From NCBI RefSeq assembly GCF_016808335.1, contig NC_053149.1, positions 31,307,339 to 31,371,338 of the forward strand: a stretch of 64,000 nucleotides of DNA, in the 5' to 3' direction. The position numbers and the translations under genes were made by a program. Shown piece after piece: positions 9,957-20,994 of this stretch (the first letter of the stretch is position 1; every line of letters begins with the position of its first letter). The notes under the pieces are model-generated. The model was not told the DNA's origin, searched no databases, and saw nothing but the letters and a program-made list of their open reading frames with translations. This DNA comes from Panicum virgatum (Eukaryota; Streptophyta; Magnoliopsida; Poales; Poaceae).

Positions 9957-12900
9957 TGTAACACCCTAATTTAAATTTCAGCATTTAATAATAAATTTAA
10001 ATGGCTTTATTCTATTTCTAAGGTTTATTGTGTTTAGCCTGGCATTTAATTAAATTTTGTTTCACAAGTAATTAAAATTTGACTAAGTTTAAAATTTTGT
10101 GTTGCATTCATGCTGATGCATTGTTTTCATTGTCTGATTTCATAGGGGTTTGAATTCAAAATTTCTTTTGAATTCAAATAGTTGAGCTTGAGTTAGAAAT
10201 AGAAAAGAGAAAGAAATAGAAAAGGCAAAACCCAAAACCCAGCCCAACCCGAAACCAAAACCCAACCCAGTCCTGCCCATCACTTGCCCCTTACCTTTTC
10301 CCCTTTTCCCTCCCTGGCCCAGTGCACCGGCCGGCCCAGGCTCCCTCTCGCTTCCCGCGCTTGGCCCAAATCCCCGCTCGCCCCGCTGCCTCAGCCTGGC
10401 CCGCGCTCGCCCGGCCCAGCACGCTTCCGCAGCGGCCGTCCCGCGTCGCCCAGCAACCAAGCCAGCGCCCCGCCCCTGCCAACTGGGCCCCGCTTGTCGG
10501 CGCCCCTCTCCCACAGACCGTGCGCCCCGTCGCTCTCACTGCCAGCCCGGGCCCGCTCGCCAGGTCCGTCCTCCTCCCCCGCGCAACCGAGGGCGGGATC
10601 CTCGCCTGAGATCTCGCCGGCCTTCCCAAACCGGGCACGCACGCCCAAGTTTGCCGCCGCCCTATAAGTAGCGCCCCCGCGGACCCCCTACTCCCCACCT
10701 CGCCTCACAATCGCCGCCGCAACCCTAGCGCATCGCCCCGCCTCGCCTCCGCTCGGAGCAGAGCCCCCACGCCGCCGGTAAGCACCTCCGCCACTGCAAT
10801 TTCTCGCCGCCAGTGACCCCGGAGCCCCCCTGACCCCCGTATCCTTCCCGCAGGGCCGCCTTGGGTCAAGTCGTGCCACCCAGGAGCCCGGAGAGCCCCT
10901 GCGCCGACCCCGTCACCAAGTTCCGCCCGTGCACCGCCGCCGGTCCACGACGTTGACCCCACTCCGCTGCAGCTCCGGCCCGATTCGAGTCCTGGGTAAG
11001 CGCCCCAAGTCCCCCCTGATCGCTTGCGCTAGACCTCGTAGACCCTGGCGCGCTCTAGGCGCCCAGGCATCGCGCTCCGGCGAGCTTCGTGGCCGCCGAG
11101 CCGCCCTCGCCGTCGAGGAACCCGTTCCCAGCCCCGCACCGCCCGTCCGAGCCCGCCAGTGGACTACTCATGCCACGGCGGTGCTCCACGGCCGAACACC
11201 GGCCCAAAATGAGCCTAGGAGCGCCGGATTCGCTCACTCCGGCGACCCCGCCGCCGCGGGAGCTCCGCTCCGGTGAGCTTCGCCGCCGCCTGAGCCCCAA
11301 TCGCCTAAGAGCCGTCCGATCCGAAACCTAGGGCCCAGATTAGATCGCATCCCCGCTAAATCCGAATCGTCGGATCGAGATCCAACGGTCTGGGATCAAA
11401 GATACCGGTTTGGCCTTGACTTTTGCTAAAGAGCCCTCAGTCTTCTGCTGAATTAACCCGCAGTCCACCGCCTTTGAAAAATAATTGCAGTTAAGCCCAA
11501 AATTTTGCACGGACCCCCCTGAGTTTTCCAGAAATCAAACCCGCCGTCCACCCTTGGCAGTTTTGCGCGTCAGCCCTTAGATTTAATGTTTATTTACGTT
11601 TTAGCCCTCGGTTTTAGCAGAAAAGCCCCTGAAACTTTAGTTTTCTTACAAATAAGCCCCTAGAACTAGTTTTTAGCCTAGAATACGCGTTTTAGCTCCG
11701 TTTTTAGCGTTCTTTATATCCACGCAATCGTTGTAACGCGTAGAATAGTTTTAGCTTAGTTTTTCTTGCTGTTTTTATGTATTGATGTACTGTTCTTTAG
11801 CTTTTGTTAGAGTTTGCTTGTATGCTTATTTGTGCATTGTTTTGGCCATGTGTTCGTGAGTAGACGTTGATCCATCTGAGGAGCCCCAATACCAGTACCC
11901 GGAGCAGCCGTCTTCGGATCAGTTTGAGCAGCAGCCAGAGCAGTACGAGGAAGGAAAGTATAACATGAACAACCTATCACCTTTAAATACATTTTCATAC
12001 TGCATTTTAATACTGTATGCCTTTAAGGATTTCCTAGCCAGTTTATATCCTTTAAATATACCTTTGGGTTGCATTTTGGTTAGTTGTGCTAGGTTGCTGC
12101 ACTATAACACACTTTGGTCCTTTTTAATTAAATTGATTAATGGTTTACTTGAATTTAATTCTGAGAGTGGCACTCTGTGTGGCTTGAGTGGCTCACGTCT
12201 CGTTAAAATTGGCTTTTGTTAGAAACATGGTTTAGGGGGCCAGCACGGTGCTTACTGCCTGGTTGGCCACTCTCCATAAGGACCGGTTCATAGAGCGACA
12301 ACCTGGGACAACAGCGCTACCACAAGGCTAGAATGGGATAGACTTGGCGTAATAATTAGATCTTTTTGGTTTGGAGTAACTTACCTGCGGGGCAAGAGTA
12401 GTAAGCTTCAATGGTCCCTGCTCCTCCGGCTTGGTCTGTGCTTGGATTGCGCTCCTGTGCTTGTACCCCCGGAGGTGGGCCCCATCATCGCCGACCTAAC
12501 TCTCGCGGTTACGCCTTACCAACGAGATTCTTTTTAAAGGCCTCGTAGTGAGTCGCTGGCCATCTCACCTAAGGAAGTGTGATGAACAACTGGCGTAGCT
12601 CACGACTTGTGGGTAAAGATGTGCAACCTCTGCAGAGTGTAAAACTGGTATACTAGCCGTGCTCACGGTTATGAGCGGCCCAGATCCTCCTTTTGATTAG
12701 TGGAGTTATCTCCTTCCGACGAGGGGGGTGCTTCTCGGGGTTTACCTTGGTGGCTTGGTTTTGGTATGGTTCTCAGTAGTATCATAATTAATTCTGATTA
12801 ATTACTATGTAACTGGGTAAATGGTAATTCATCAACTCGTAGTAAATAGCTTTAATAAACTTTTGCCAACACTTAAAAGCTAATGCAGTTGAGTCAGCCA

Positions 12901-13318
12901 GCCTAGAGCCTCATAGTTTGTGTTATACTTGTTGAGTACAAGTTGTGTACTCACTCTTGCCTCTTCTCTACTTTTTCCTCTTGGCTACGCTACTGCTGCT
13001 CAGTTCCTGCCGACACGAGGGAGTTCGTACAGCGCTACCAGGACTACGAGGACTTCTAGGTGCTTCGTCTCCCAGTCGACGTCCCTGTGGCGCCCTGCTT
13101 CAGCTTTGGAGAGCTTTTACCGTATTTTGTACTTCGCTTCCGCTGTATCAGACATTTTTGTCATTATTGTAATAAATAACATTCGTATTCGCTTTATTAT
13201 ATCTTTTTACGTGATATGTGCTATGATATACTGTTCATTCTGTTGTATATACGTGTGACTTGATCCTGGCACGTATATGATTGCTCGGTTTATGTTCTTT
13301 TATAAACCGGGTGTTACA
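9957..13318 (+). repeat. 3' LTR of element A
   Basis: It follows the polypurine tract and matches 1412-4775 with scattered substitutions and a net 2-bp length difference. The TATA-like box is at 10663-10670. One substitution changes the AG/GCAAGT donor-like site of the LTR reading frame to AG/GAAAGT at 11952-11959. Confidence 0.95.
11864..13059 (+). pseudogene. LTR mini-gene copy in the A 3' LTR, donor site mutated
   Basis: The exons at 11864-11953 (90 bases) and 13004-13059 (56 bases) keep the lengths and frame of the 5' LTR copy. The terminal exon has a silent GTC to GTA change. The donor after the first exon reads GAAAGT instead of GCAAGT, so this copy would not be expected to splice at that site. 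Transcripts starting in this LTR would read out into the flanking Tat element. Confidence 0.4.
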
Positions 13319-13323
13319 AGTAG
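13319..13323. repeat. target-site duplication of element A (right)
   Basis: agtag follows the 3' LTR end ttaca directly and matches 1407-1411. Confidence 0.95.
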
Positions 13324-13479
13324 AATATCGCTTCCAGCTTGAACCGAACTCGACGTACCCTCAAATTTGAGTGTAATTCGAAAAACAAGCTCTACAAATC
13401 CAAGCAAGAATTCTCCAGGCAGCCGGAATTCGAACCAGAATCTCCAGCAATCAAACCCTAAGTCAACAGATCTGTGACC

Positions 13480-16438
13480 ATGGCGGATTCTGCAGTTCAG
13501 ACAACAAGCTCTAATGATGCGGTAATCCACGGCCTGAAGGTAATATTCGGCCTAATCTTTTAGTTTTCTTCAGCTCACTAAGCTTCTGAAACTGAAACTC
13601 TGAAATATGACACCATACACATACTTCTGAATTTCTGAACTTCAGGTGTCAGACATCCTTCTGCCGCATCCCTCCAATCCAAAATCTTTCTGTCTTGGCC
13701 CACAAACCCATGAAACCCCCACAGATTTGATCTCTTGTGAAGCAAATAGGATCCCTTTTGTGAGTCAAAACATTGATTTGAACCTCTGGGCCGACTGCTT
13801 AAGAGCCTGGCCTAATCCACCTGAAAGCTGGATAACATGGTATAACAGAGTAGCAAAAGCCCACATGCCCTTGTGGCAAGATTTAAACATAGCCGATGCA
13901 CTTAGCTTATCACTGTCACCCCTTGACAAAGATGAAAATCTTCTGAAAACCATCGGCTATTTCTGGTCTGATGCTCTGAATTGTTTCCTTTTTGGTCATG
14001 GACCCATGACTCCCACTCTGCTAGATGTTGTCATGATCACTGGACTAGACATTAGCTCTCCCAATCCTACTGCTCACAAAATGGCAGAAGTCCCCTTTAA
14101 ACTCTCTTCCAAAGTCAACTGCACAAACTGGGGTACTTACATGAGTCAGCACATGAAAACAAAAGGTCCAGTGACTGAGAAGGAACACACAGCCTTCTTA
14201 AATCTTTGGTTAGAGCACTTCATGTTCTGTGGTCCTTCTTTAGCCCCCACTAAGAACTATCTTCCCTTGGCCTACCACCTGGCCCATGGTAATCACACCG
14301 GCCTAGGCAAACTTTTTCTCGGAGAAACATACAGATATCTCCATCTAATGACATCTAATTTGCTCAACCACAAAAAACTAAGAACTGGAGGCCCTTGGTG
14401 GTTTATTCAGTTGTGGGCACAACTGTACTTCCAGCACCATATTCCCAACTTCCAAGGCCTGACCAAGAACTCTTTCCCTGATGAGAGTGGCAAACCAATT
14501 AGATATACAAGCTATGGCCAAGCTTTATTCAGTCTTCCTGGCAGTAAACTAAATTCAGCAGATGCAACAAACTGGTTTAGAGTCTTCTACAAAGGACTAG
14601 ATAATCCTCTCTACCTTCCGTTTACTGAATCTGAATCCTTTGAGAACCCAACTGCCTTCAGACTAGATAACTTTGCCGATGACGACAGCACTCGGCATCT
14701 GTATTCTTTGATGATTCGACCTGGCTTCCTCCCCGTTGGCATCAGTACTTCTAACAGAATTATCAAGCCAGGCTACGAATCCTACCAACCAGTCATAGTA
14801 GCTCGGCAATTTGGCCTAGGACAAGTCCCTCCCCACTTTCATATTCACCACTTGGTGGAGAGCAGAGCCGATCTGCCTGATGGTCTTACTAGCTCGAGAT
14901 GCTACAGCATGTTTGATGACCTCCACATTCCAATACCAGCCGATCTGTCCTTCACTTCTTCATCAATCGGCTTTGATACCTGGTGGAAGATGTGGACAAC
15001 ACATGTCTTCAGAAAAGCTCTAGGCCCTCAACTGCAGCAAATTGATCCTGAATACGTAATCCCCGAGGAAGAGGTACTGATTTTATGCATTCATCCTTTT
15101 AAATCCTCTATTCCTTTCTCTTGGCTTAACCTGCTCATCTCGTCAGCAGCAACAAGAAGGTCCAGAACCCATGACCAGTACTGGGGAGCCATTTCACTTT
15201 CTTCCAACTGCTCCTGATGTACTCTTCTGCAAAGGATCACCACCAATGAAGAAAGTGATAATGTCTGTTCAGCCAGACTTACTTCAGTCGGCTTCCAAGC
15301 GAAGACAAACTTCTGCAAGCGTTGCCCCCCGAGTCTTGACCAAGAAAAGGAAGACGATCACGAGGCGAGTGATCAAGAAACCAGCACCAGCTTCTTCGAG
15401 TCCATCAGAGTCTAATACCAACCAGGTAACTTATTTCTCCGAAACTTCTTCTTTATCTCATACATGTGTACTCTGGTTGACTGCAGTTCTATGTTCAGGA
15501 TGCAGCTGAAGAAATCCCTAGTGTAAAAACCCTGGATCAACATGAGACAGCTGCAACTCCTGATGCACTGATGAATACAAGCGAGGAACAAGCCGATGCA
15601 GCAGATGCTCTTGACGTCAACACCAGCTTTGATAGGACGATTGCTCCTGAACCGTCCAACACTTCTTCTCCAGAACAGGTAACATTACAAAAAAAACCAA
15701 TTCTGAACCAGCCGATAACTCCATAAATGCATCTTGCACTAACTCCAGATATGCCCATAGAGTTTTGATATTTCAGGTTTACTTTCCTTTGACCCTGCAT
15801 CAATGGGTCTAACTGTCCCTGGATCAGAAACATCATCTCTATAGCAATTGGCTAACCTAATACATCAGCTTCAACTTATCAAGGATCTTCTATCTGCAAC
15901 AATCACTGCTCTGGTTGATGATTCCAGTAAAATAAAGAACATCTTCGAGCAAATAGAATCCCAACTCCCGGAACCATTGCAAATCAAGCTCTGGTCAGCC
16001 AGCAACCTCCCATTCTTCCGGATAGAAGTCAGTAAAGCACAAGAAAGGATGAAAGCACGTCGCTCTCAAGCTTCTCTGAAAGCCGACATTACCCAAAAAT
16101 GCAAGGCTCTCAACCAGAAGAAGGCAACTCTAGATATCAAAGCTGACGTGTCTGCCAACACGAATCGACTCAACCTCCTGAAGAAAGAACTGGCGGAACT
16201 CGAAGAAAAGGTCCGCATTACCAAGGAACTCATCCAGGCCGAGGAAACTTCCATTGCAAACTCCAAACAAGAAACCCGGAAGATATCTGAGCAAATACAA
16301 GCAGAGTTTGCAGAGATCAGCACCTTGAGTCGGCAGATAGTTTCAGGCAATGACAAGGATGACGAAGCGATTGTAGCACGTGCAGATGCCGTTCGTACTG
16401 AAGCCATCCACGCCATAGAAGAATTCCTGAACCAGTAG
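13480..16438 (+). pseudogene. antisense plant-mobile-domain (PMD-like) gene of the Tat element, five exons
   Basis: Exons inferred from GT-AG sites that keep the frame: 13480-13539, 13646-15073, 15147-15425, 15487-15678 and 15761-16438. Exon 2 holds a long globular domain with Trp-rich motifs (NLWADCLRAWPNPPESW, YFWSDALNCFLFGHGPMTPTLLDVVMITGLDI) typical of the plant mobile domain (aminotransferase-like) family. Exons 3 and 4 are basic then acidic linkers. Exon 5 is a long coiled coil (about residues 230 nt onward, many Lys/Glu/Leu heptads) ending FLNQ. An in-frame TAG at 15842-15844 in exon 5 breaks it, otherwise the gene looks well kept. It lies between integrase and the 3' LTR and opposite to gag-pol, as known for extra ORFs of Tat elements. 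PMD proteins elsewhere in plants act in TE silencing; a role here in countering host silencing is speculation. Confidence 0.7.
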
Positions 16439-16647
16439 ATAGGCTCAAGTGAGAATTAGTACTGCCTGTTAACTTGAAAGTTGTACTTGTTTAAAAACAT
16501 CTCAAGTCGATGGTAATACATCGGCTATCTTTCTTTATCGGCTAACTCAACGTGTTGGCCTATCATTATATTATTATTTTTTTTACCGGCCAACTCAACG
16601 TGTTGGCCTATTACACTGCAGCCAGATGGATCTCATCGGCTTCTCTT
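16439..16647. other. spacer between convergent PMD gene and pol of the Tat element
   Basis: About 210 bases separate two convergent reading frames. It holds a direct repeat, about 25 bases each, of the motif ggccaactcaacgtgttggcctat (in part, near 16543-16565 and 16587-16612), itself partly palindromic around aacgtt-like centres. It may supply 3' ends for both transcripts. Confidence 0.45.
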
Positions 16648-19110
16648 TTACTCGTCTTTCCACATGCTCGGGAAATACTTCTTCAGATGCTGTCCATTGA
16701 CAGCAACAGGAAACTTGACGCCATCCAATTCCTCGAGCATGTACGCATTCCCAGGCAAAACCTGATCAACCTTGTACGGACCATGCCAAGTTGGAGACCA
16801 TTTACCAAACTTTTTATCTTTAGTTCCCAATGGCAATATTGCCTCCCAAACCAAGTCTCCCACCTGGAAATCCTTAGGTTTGACTTTCTTGTTGTATGCA
16901 CGGGCGACTTTGGCTTTGTTCTCTTTGATTTTTTCCAGTGACCAAAGCCTTAGCTCTGTCAGGTCCTCCACATTATTATTCATCAAGGCTGCATACTGTT
17001 CAGCAGATAGATCATTCTGAAATTCAACGCGCCTTGATCCAGCCGTCATCTCCCACGGTAGCACAGCGTCCTGGCCGTAGACTAAATGGTACGGCGACGT
17101 CTTGGTGGACCCATGACATGAAATACGATATGCCCACAAAGCTTCTGACAACACCTCATGCCAGCGCCTAGGATATTCATCGATCTTTCTTTTTATGAGC
17201 TTGATGAGGCTCTGGTTGGATGCTTCAGCCTGTCCATTAGCTTGGGCATAATATGGAGATGATCTGATCAGCTTAATCCCCATATCATCGGCAAACTTTC
17301 TGAACTCCTCCGATATAAAGACCGATCCTCCATCGGTCGTAATGGTCTGGGGGATCCCAAATCTGTGAATGATGTGTTCTTTGACAAAGCTGATCACATC
17401 TCTTGATGCCACTGACCTCATGGGTACTACCTCTACCCACTTTGTGAAATAATCTGTGGCAGCTAAGACCCATTGGTGACCCTTGCTAGATGACGGGTTG
17501 ATCTGTCCAATCATGTCCATGCCCCAACCTCTGAATGGCCAGGGTTTGATGATAGGGTTCATCACTGATGCTGGCACTATCTGAATTTTGCCAAACCTCT
17601 GACACGCTTGACATCCCTTGTAATATTTGAAACAATCTTCAAGCATAGTGGGCCAGTAATAACCCGATCGCCTAATTAGCCACTTCATCTTGTGAGCCGA
17701 TTGGTGAGTACCGCAGGCTCCTTCATGTACCTCATGCAAGAGCCGATTTGACTCTGAAGGTCCCAGGCATTTAAGTAATAGTCCTTCCAAGGTCCTGTAG
17801 AAGATATCGTCCCCTATCAGAACATACTTCATGGCCTTGAGTCTTATCCTTCTGGGTGCCCCCCGAGCCGAATCCTTCAAGTAATTGAGGATATCGGCTC
17901 TCCAGTCTCCGGGTTCTAGAAACTGAACCTCCACCTCGACTCCATCGGCTGTCTCCTTGTAGCCAGAAGCCATCTGTGCCAAATCATTGGCTTCATTGTT
18001 CAGAGTCCTGCGTATCCAGTGGAAATTGATGTACCTGAATCGTGACATCAACTCACGGCACTGCATCCATATCGGGAAAAGAGCCTCGCTCTCACACCTA
18101 TATTCCTCCGTGAGCTGAGAAATCACCAGCTTCGAATCTCCAAAAATTTCCACCGCTTCTGCACCGGCTTTGAGAAGCAACTCCATCCCTTTGCGAACGG
18201 CTTCATATTCCACCAGATTATTGGTGCACGGGGCAGTCATTCTGATCGAGAAGGAATAAGTTGCCCCTCGAGGCGACACCAACAGAATTCCCACACCGCA
18301 CCCATCATCACAAGCCGATCCGTCAAAGAACATAGCCCAAGCACGAATAAATAATGCAGCAATATCAATGCTGATCCTATCCGCAACAAGATCTGCCAGT
18401 GCTTGTCCCTTGACTGCTTTCGCAGTCTGGTATCGGATATCGAACTCTGACAATGCAAACATCCATTTTCCGAGCCGGCCTTTAAGGACAGGGGCCGACA
18501 GCATATGTTTTATGACATCCGATTTGCATATGACAATTGTTTCCGCCGAGAGCAAAATATGGCGAAGCTTTGTACACGTAAAGTATAAGCAAAGACAAAG
18601 CTTCTCGATTTCAGGATACCTGGTCTCGGCGTCTAACATGCGTCTGCTGAGGTAGAAAACCACCCTCTCTTGGCCGTCATGCTTCTGGACTAGCACCGAA
18701 GCAATGGAAGTGTCACCGACGGATAGGTACACATAGAACGGCCTATCTTGCTGAGGAGGAACCAATACTGGAGGCTTTGACAAATATTCTTTGATTTCAT
18801 CGAAAGCTTGCTGCTGTTCTGCCCCCCAGCGAAACTCATCATCGGATTTGATCTTTACCAAACCCATAAACGGCTCAATGCGTCCGGACAGATTAGAAAT
18901 AAATCGCCTGACAAAGTTAATTTTACCGATGAGTTTCTGTAACTCCTTCTTTGTAGTAGGTGGCTTCATCATCTTCACGGCTTCTTGACTTTTTAGGCCG
19001 ATCTCGATTCCCCTTTCATGCACCAGGAATCCCAGAAATTGACCGGCCGATACACCGAAGGCACACTTCTTTGGGTTCATTTTGAGCCCAAACCTTCGAG
19101 TCCGCTCCAT
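16648..19110 (-). CDS. pol: pol C-terminal part of the Tat element: RT end, RNase H, second RNase H, integrase
   Basis: This is an 820-codon open frame. From its N-terminus: RT thumb (MNPKKCAFGVSAGQFLGF), the classical gypsy RNase H (VYLSVGDTSIASVLVQ), a second RNase H of archaeal type (AMFFDGSACDDGCGVGILL, NNLVEYEAV, DSKLVISQL), then integrase with an H-H-C-C finger (HEGACGTHQSAHK, CQACQRFG), catalytic core motifs MDMIGQINP, TTDGGSVF and NGQAEASNQ, and a C-terminal fold ending FPSMWKDE. The double RNase H is a hallmark of the Tat lineage. It is the direct in-frame continuation of the RT block at 19153-20076, separated only by a TAG at 19153-19155. No chromodomain is present. Confidence 0.9.
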   Translation of the reverse strand: MERTRRFGLKMNPKKCAFGVSAGQFLGFLVHERGIEIGLKSQEAVKMMKPPTTKKELQKLIGKINFVRRFISNLSGRIEPFMGLVKIKSDDEFRWGAEQQQAFDEIKEYLSKPPVLVPPQQDRPFYVYLSVGDTSIASVLVQKHDGQERVVFYLSRRMLDAETRYPEIEKLCLCLYFTCTKLRHILLSAETIVICKSDVIKHMLSAPVLKGRLGKWMFALSEFDIRYQTAKAVKGQALADLVADRISIDIAALFIRAWAMFFDGSACDDGCGVGILLVSPRGATYSFSIRMTAPCTNNLVEYEAVRKGMELLLKAGAEAVEIFGDSKLVISQLTEEYRCESEALFPIWMQCRELMSRFRYINFHWIRRTLNNEANDLAQMASGYKETADGVEVEVQFLEPGDWRADILNYLKDSARGAPRRIRLKAMKYVLIGDDIFYRTLEGLLLKCLGPSESNRLLHEVHEGACGTHQSAHKMKWLIRRSGYYWPTMLEDCFKYYKGCQACQRFGKIQIVPASVMNPIIKPWPFRGWGMDMIGQINPSSSKGHQWVLAATDYFTKWVEVVPMRSVASRDVISFVKEHIIHRFGIPQTITTDGGSVFISEEFRKFADDMGIKLIRSSPYYAQANGQAEASNQSLIKLIKRKIDEYPRRWHEVLSEALWAYRISCHGSTKTSPYHLVYGQDAVLPWEMTAGSRRVEFQNDLSAEQYAALMNNNVEDLTELRLWSLEKIKENKAKVARAYNKKVKPKDFQVGDLVWEAILPLGTKDKKFGKWSPTWHGPYKVDQVLPGNAYMLEELDGVKFPVAVNGQHLKKYFPSMWKDE

Positions 19111-19152
19111 AACTTGATGCAGATCTTCTAAATGCCCCGCAGCTGACTTGGA

Positions 19153-20169
19153 CTAGACCACAATGTCATCAATATAAATCTCTACCAGCTTGCCAATGAG
19201 ATCATGAAAAATGTAATTCAAAGCACGTTGGTACGTTGCACCGGCATTTTTCAGTCCGAAGGTCATAAACAAGTACTCGAACAAGCCAACTGCACCTGGT
19301 ACTCTGAACGCAGTCTTGTTCACGTCCTCTGGGGCCATGAAGATCTGGTTGTAACCGGCGTTGCCATCCATAAAACTCATCATTTTGTGGCTAGCAGCAG
19401 CGTTGATCAACGTCTCTGCAACAGGCATTGGGTATTCATCCTTCGGAGTTGCTCTGCTGAGATCTCTAAAATCGACGCAGACACGCCATCGGCCATCTTT
19501 CTTTTGTACCGGCACCACACTGGAGATCCATTCTGCATACCGGCATGGCCTGATGAACCCAGCATCCAGCATCTTCTCCACCTCTTTCTTAACTTCTTCT
19601 AGGACTTCGGCCTTCATCTGACGTGCTCGTTGCTGAAACGGCCGAAACCCTTTCTTGAGTGGGAGCCGATGCTCGACTATGCTTCTATCCAGTCCTGGCA
19701 TCTCCGTGTAGTCCCATGCAAAGCAATCCCGGTATTCTTTTAGCAGTGTGATCATCTCCTCTCGCAAAGCCGGATCCAACTTCCTGCTGATAAATGTCGG
19801 CCGTGGCTTATCCCCAGGACCGATGTCAACCTCTTCCAAATCATCAGCTGATGTGAATCCGTATCCGAGTTTGCCGTCATCTAAAAAATCGGCCGCGAAT
19901 GCAAGCGAGTCTTCACTATCCACAATATCAGCAGCAAACACAGGGAGATGACAAGAAAAATTATTTGGCCAACCGCACGGGCTGGCCGCTTCTATACTTC
20001 TATTATTTCTCAGAGCCAAATAGTCAATAGATAGCCAACTGCTAGAGGAGGCCATCATGTGTACATGATGTAACAATTCCGACCAAAAACAGAATTTTTC
20101 TATTTTTTGGGGCCGATCGCCGGGATCGGCCTCTATTTTTATTACACCCCGTGGCTAGCCAGGGTGCAT
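19153..20169 (-). pseudogene. pol: reverse transcriptase N-terminal part of the Tat element
   Basis: The open frame 20076-19153 carries a linker, then RT palm and fingers: LDPALREEMITLLKEYRDCFAW, HRLPLKKGFRPFQQRARQM, FIRPCRYAEWISSVVPVQKKDG, CVDFRDLSRATPKD and the catalytic YIDD (19165-19176). It ends at TAG right after YIDDIVV, inside a conserved stretch where relatives usually have Lys, so this is a nonsense mutation. The same frame continues upstream through two more TAG codons to the protease block and downstream into the RNase H/integrase block. Confidence 0.85.
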
Positions 20170-20991
20170 CTATTCTGTGAGGCCAGTGGATAAGACCAGC
20201 CTCAGTCCGTTTTTTGTCGCCTCAATCCGATCACAGTCTTCCAGGGCGATCCCAGAAATCGGCTCTTGTCCTTCCGCATCCCAGGCGTTCATATCTGCGA
20301 CCGAGACCTCGCTGGAATCATCTGCAGGGACCACCTCTACTTCATCGCCATCCCATTGGACGAGGTACTGGTGCATTGTGGAAGGGATACAACAGTTGGC
20401 ATGAATCCAGTCTCTTCCAAGTAGCACCATGTATGTACTCTTGCTGTTAACGATGAAGAACGATGTCGGTACAGTCTTGCGGCCCACTGTCAGTTCCACA
20501 TTAAGAACCCCCATCGCCTCTGATGGCTGCCCATTAAAGTCATTAAGCATCACATTGGTCTTGATCAAATCGGCAGAAGAACGACCCAATCGGCGCAGCA
20601 CAGAATATGGCATCAGGTTAACTGCAGCACCAGTGTCGACCAACATCCTGTTCACAGGCTTGCCGTCAATGAAGCCCTTGAGATATAACCCCTTCAAGTG
20701 TTTGAAGCTCTTCTCCTTGGGCTTCTCGAAAATGACTGGCCGTGGGCCGAGATCCAGCTGCGCGATGGCCAATTCCTCCGGTTGGGGTGCTCGAAACTCC
20801 GACAGGAGCACGAACACCATGTTCACGTCAGCCGTTGGCTTCTCATCGGCTTTTGTCTGCTTGGGGTGCCACTCCATCCTCGGGGGGCGCCTCTCTTCCC
20901 TCTGCGGTCGCCTAACTTGCTCCGCGAGATCCGGACGCACTTTCCTCAGCACGTTAAGATACTTTGCTTCTGCGTCTTCCAGATTGCGCAA
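20170..20991 (-). CDS. pol: aspartic protease region of the Tat element
   Basis: A basic N-terminal linker (RRPQREERRPPRMEW) precedes a retroviral-type aspartic protease: the strand GKPVNRMLVDTGAAVNLMP holds the DTG active site, and MVLLGRDWIHANCCIPS is the typical second conserved block. It would cut the Gag-Pol polyprotein. An acidic linker leads toward RT. It is in the same frame as gag upstream and RT downstream and bounded by TAG codons at 20995-20997 and 20170-20172. Confidence 0.85.
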   Translation of the reverse strand: MRNLEDAEAKYLNVLRKVRPDLAEQVRRPQREERRPPRMEWHPKQTKADEKPTADVNMVFVLLSEFRAPQPEELAIAQLDLGPRPVIFEKPKEKSFKHLKGLYLKGFIDGKPVNRMLVDTGAAVNLMPYSVLRRLGRSSADLIKTNVMLNDFNGQPSEAMGVLNVELTVGRKTVPTSFFIVNSKSTYMVLLGRDWIHANCCIPSTMHQYLVQWDGDEVEVVPADDSSEVSVADMNAWDAEGQEPISGIALEDCDRIEATKNGLRLVLSTGLTE

Positions 20992-20994
20992 GCG

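Larger units (their letters stand above)
1412..13318 (+). mobile_element. element A: complete Tekay-type Ty3/gypsy chromovirus, nested
   Basis: The element runs from tgtaacaccc to gggtgttaca and is flanked by the 5-bp duplication agtag at 1407-1411 and 13319-13323. LTRs are 3364 and 3362 bp. Order: 5' LTR, primer binding site, leader, gag with an intron, protease, RT, RNase H, integrase, chromodomain, polypurine tract, 3' LTR. Very long LTRs, an initiator-Met-tRNA-type primer site and a C-terminal chromodomain fit the Tekay (Del) clade of chromoviruses. The two LTRs differ by a few dozen substitutions at most by eye, so insertion is fairly recent. The pol frame is nevertheless broken (two frameshifts and one TAG), so this copy is not autonomous. 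It inserted in the 3' non-coding part of the Tat element, upstream of the antisense plant-mobile-domain gene. Confidence 0.95.

Noticed and set aside
13300..13320. A tRNA or small RNA near LTR borders
   Set aside because: The only tRNA-like match is the 12-base primer binding site; no cloverleaf could be built around it.
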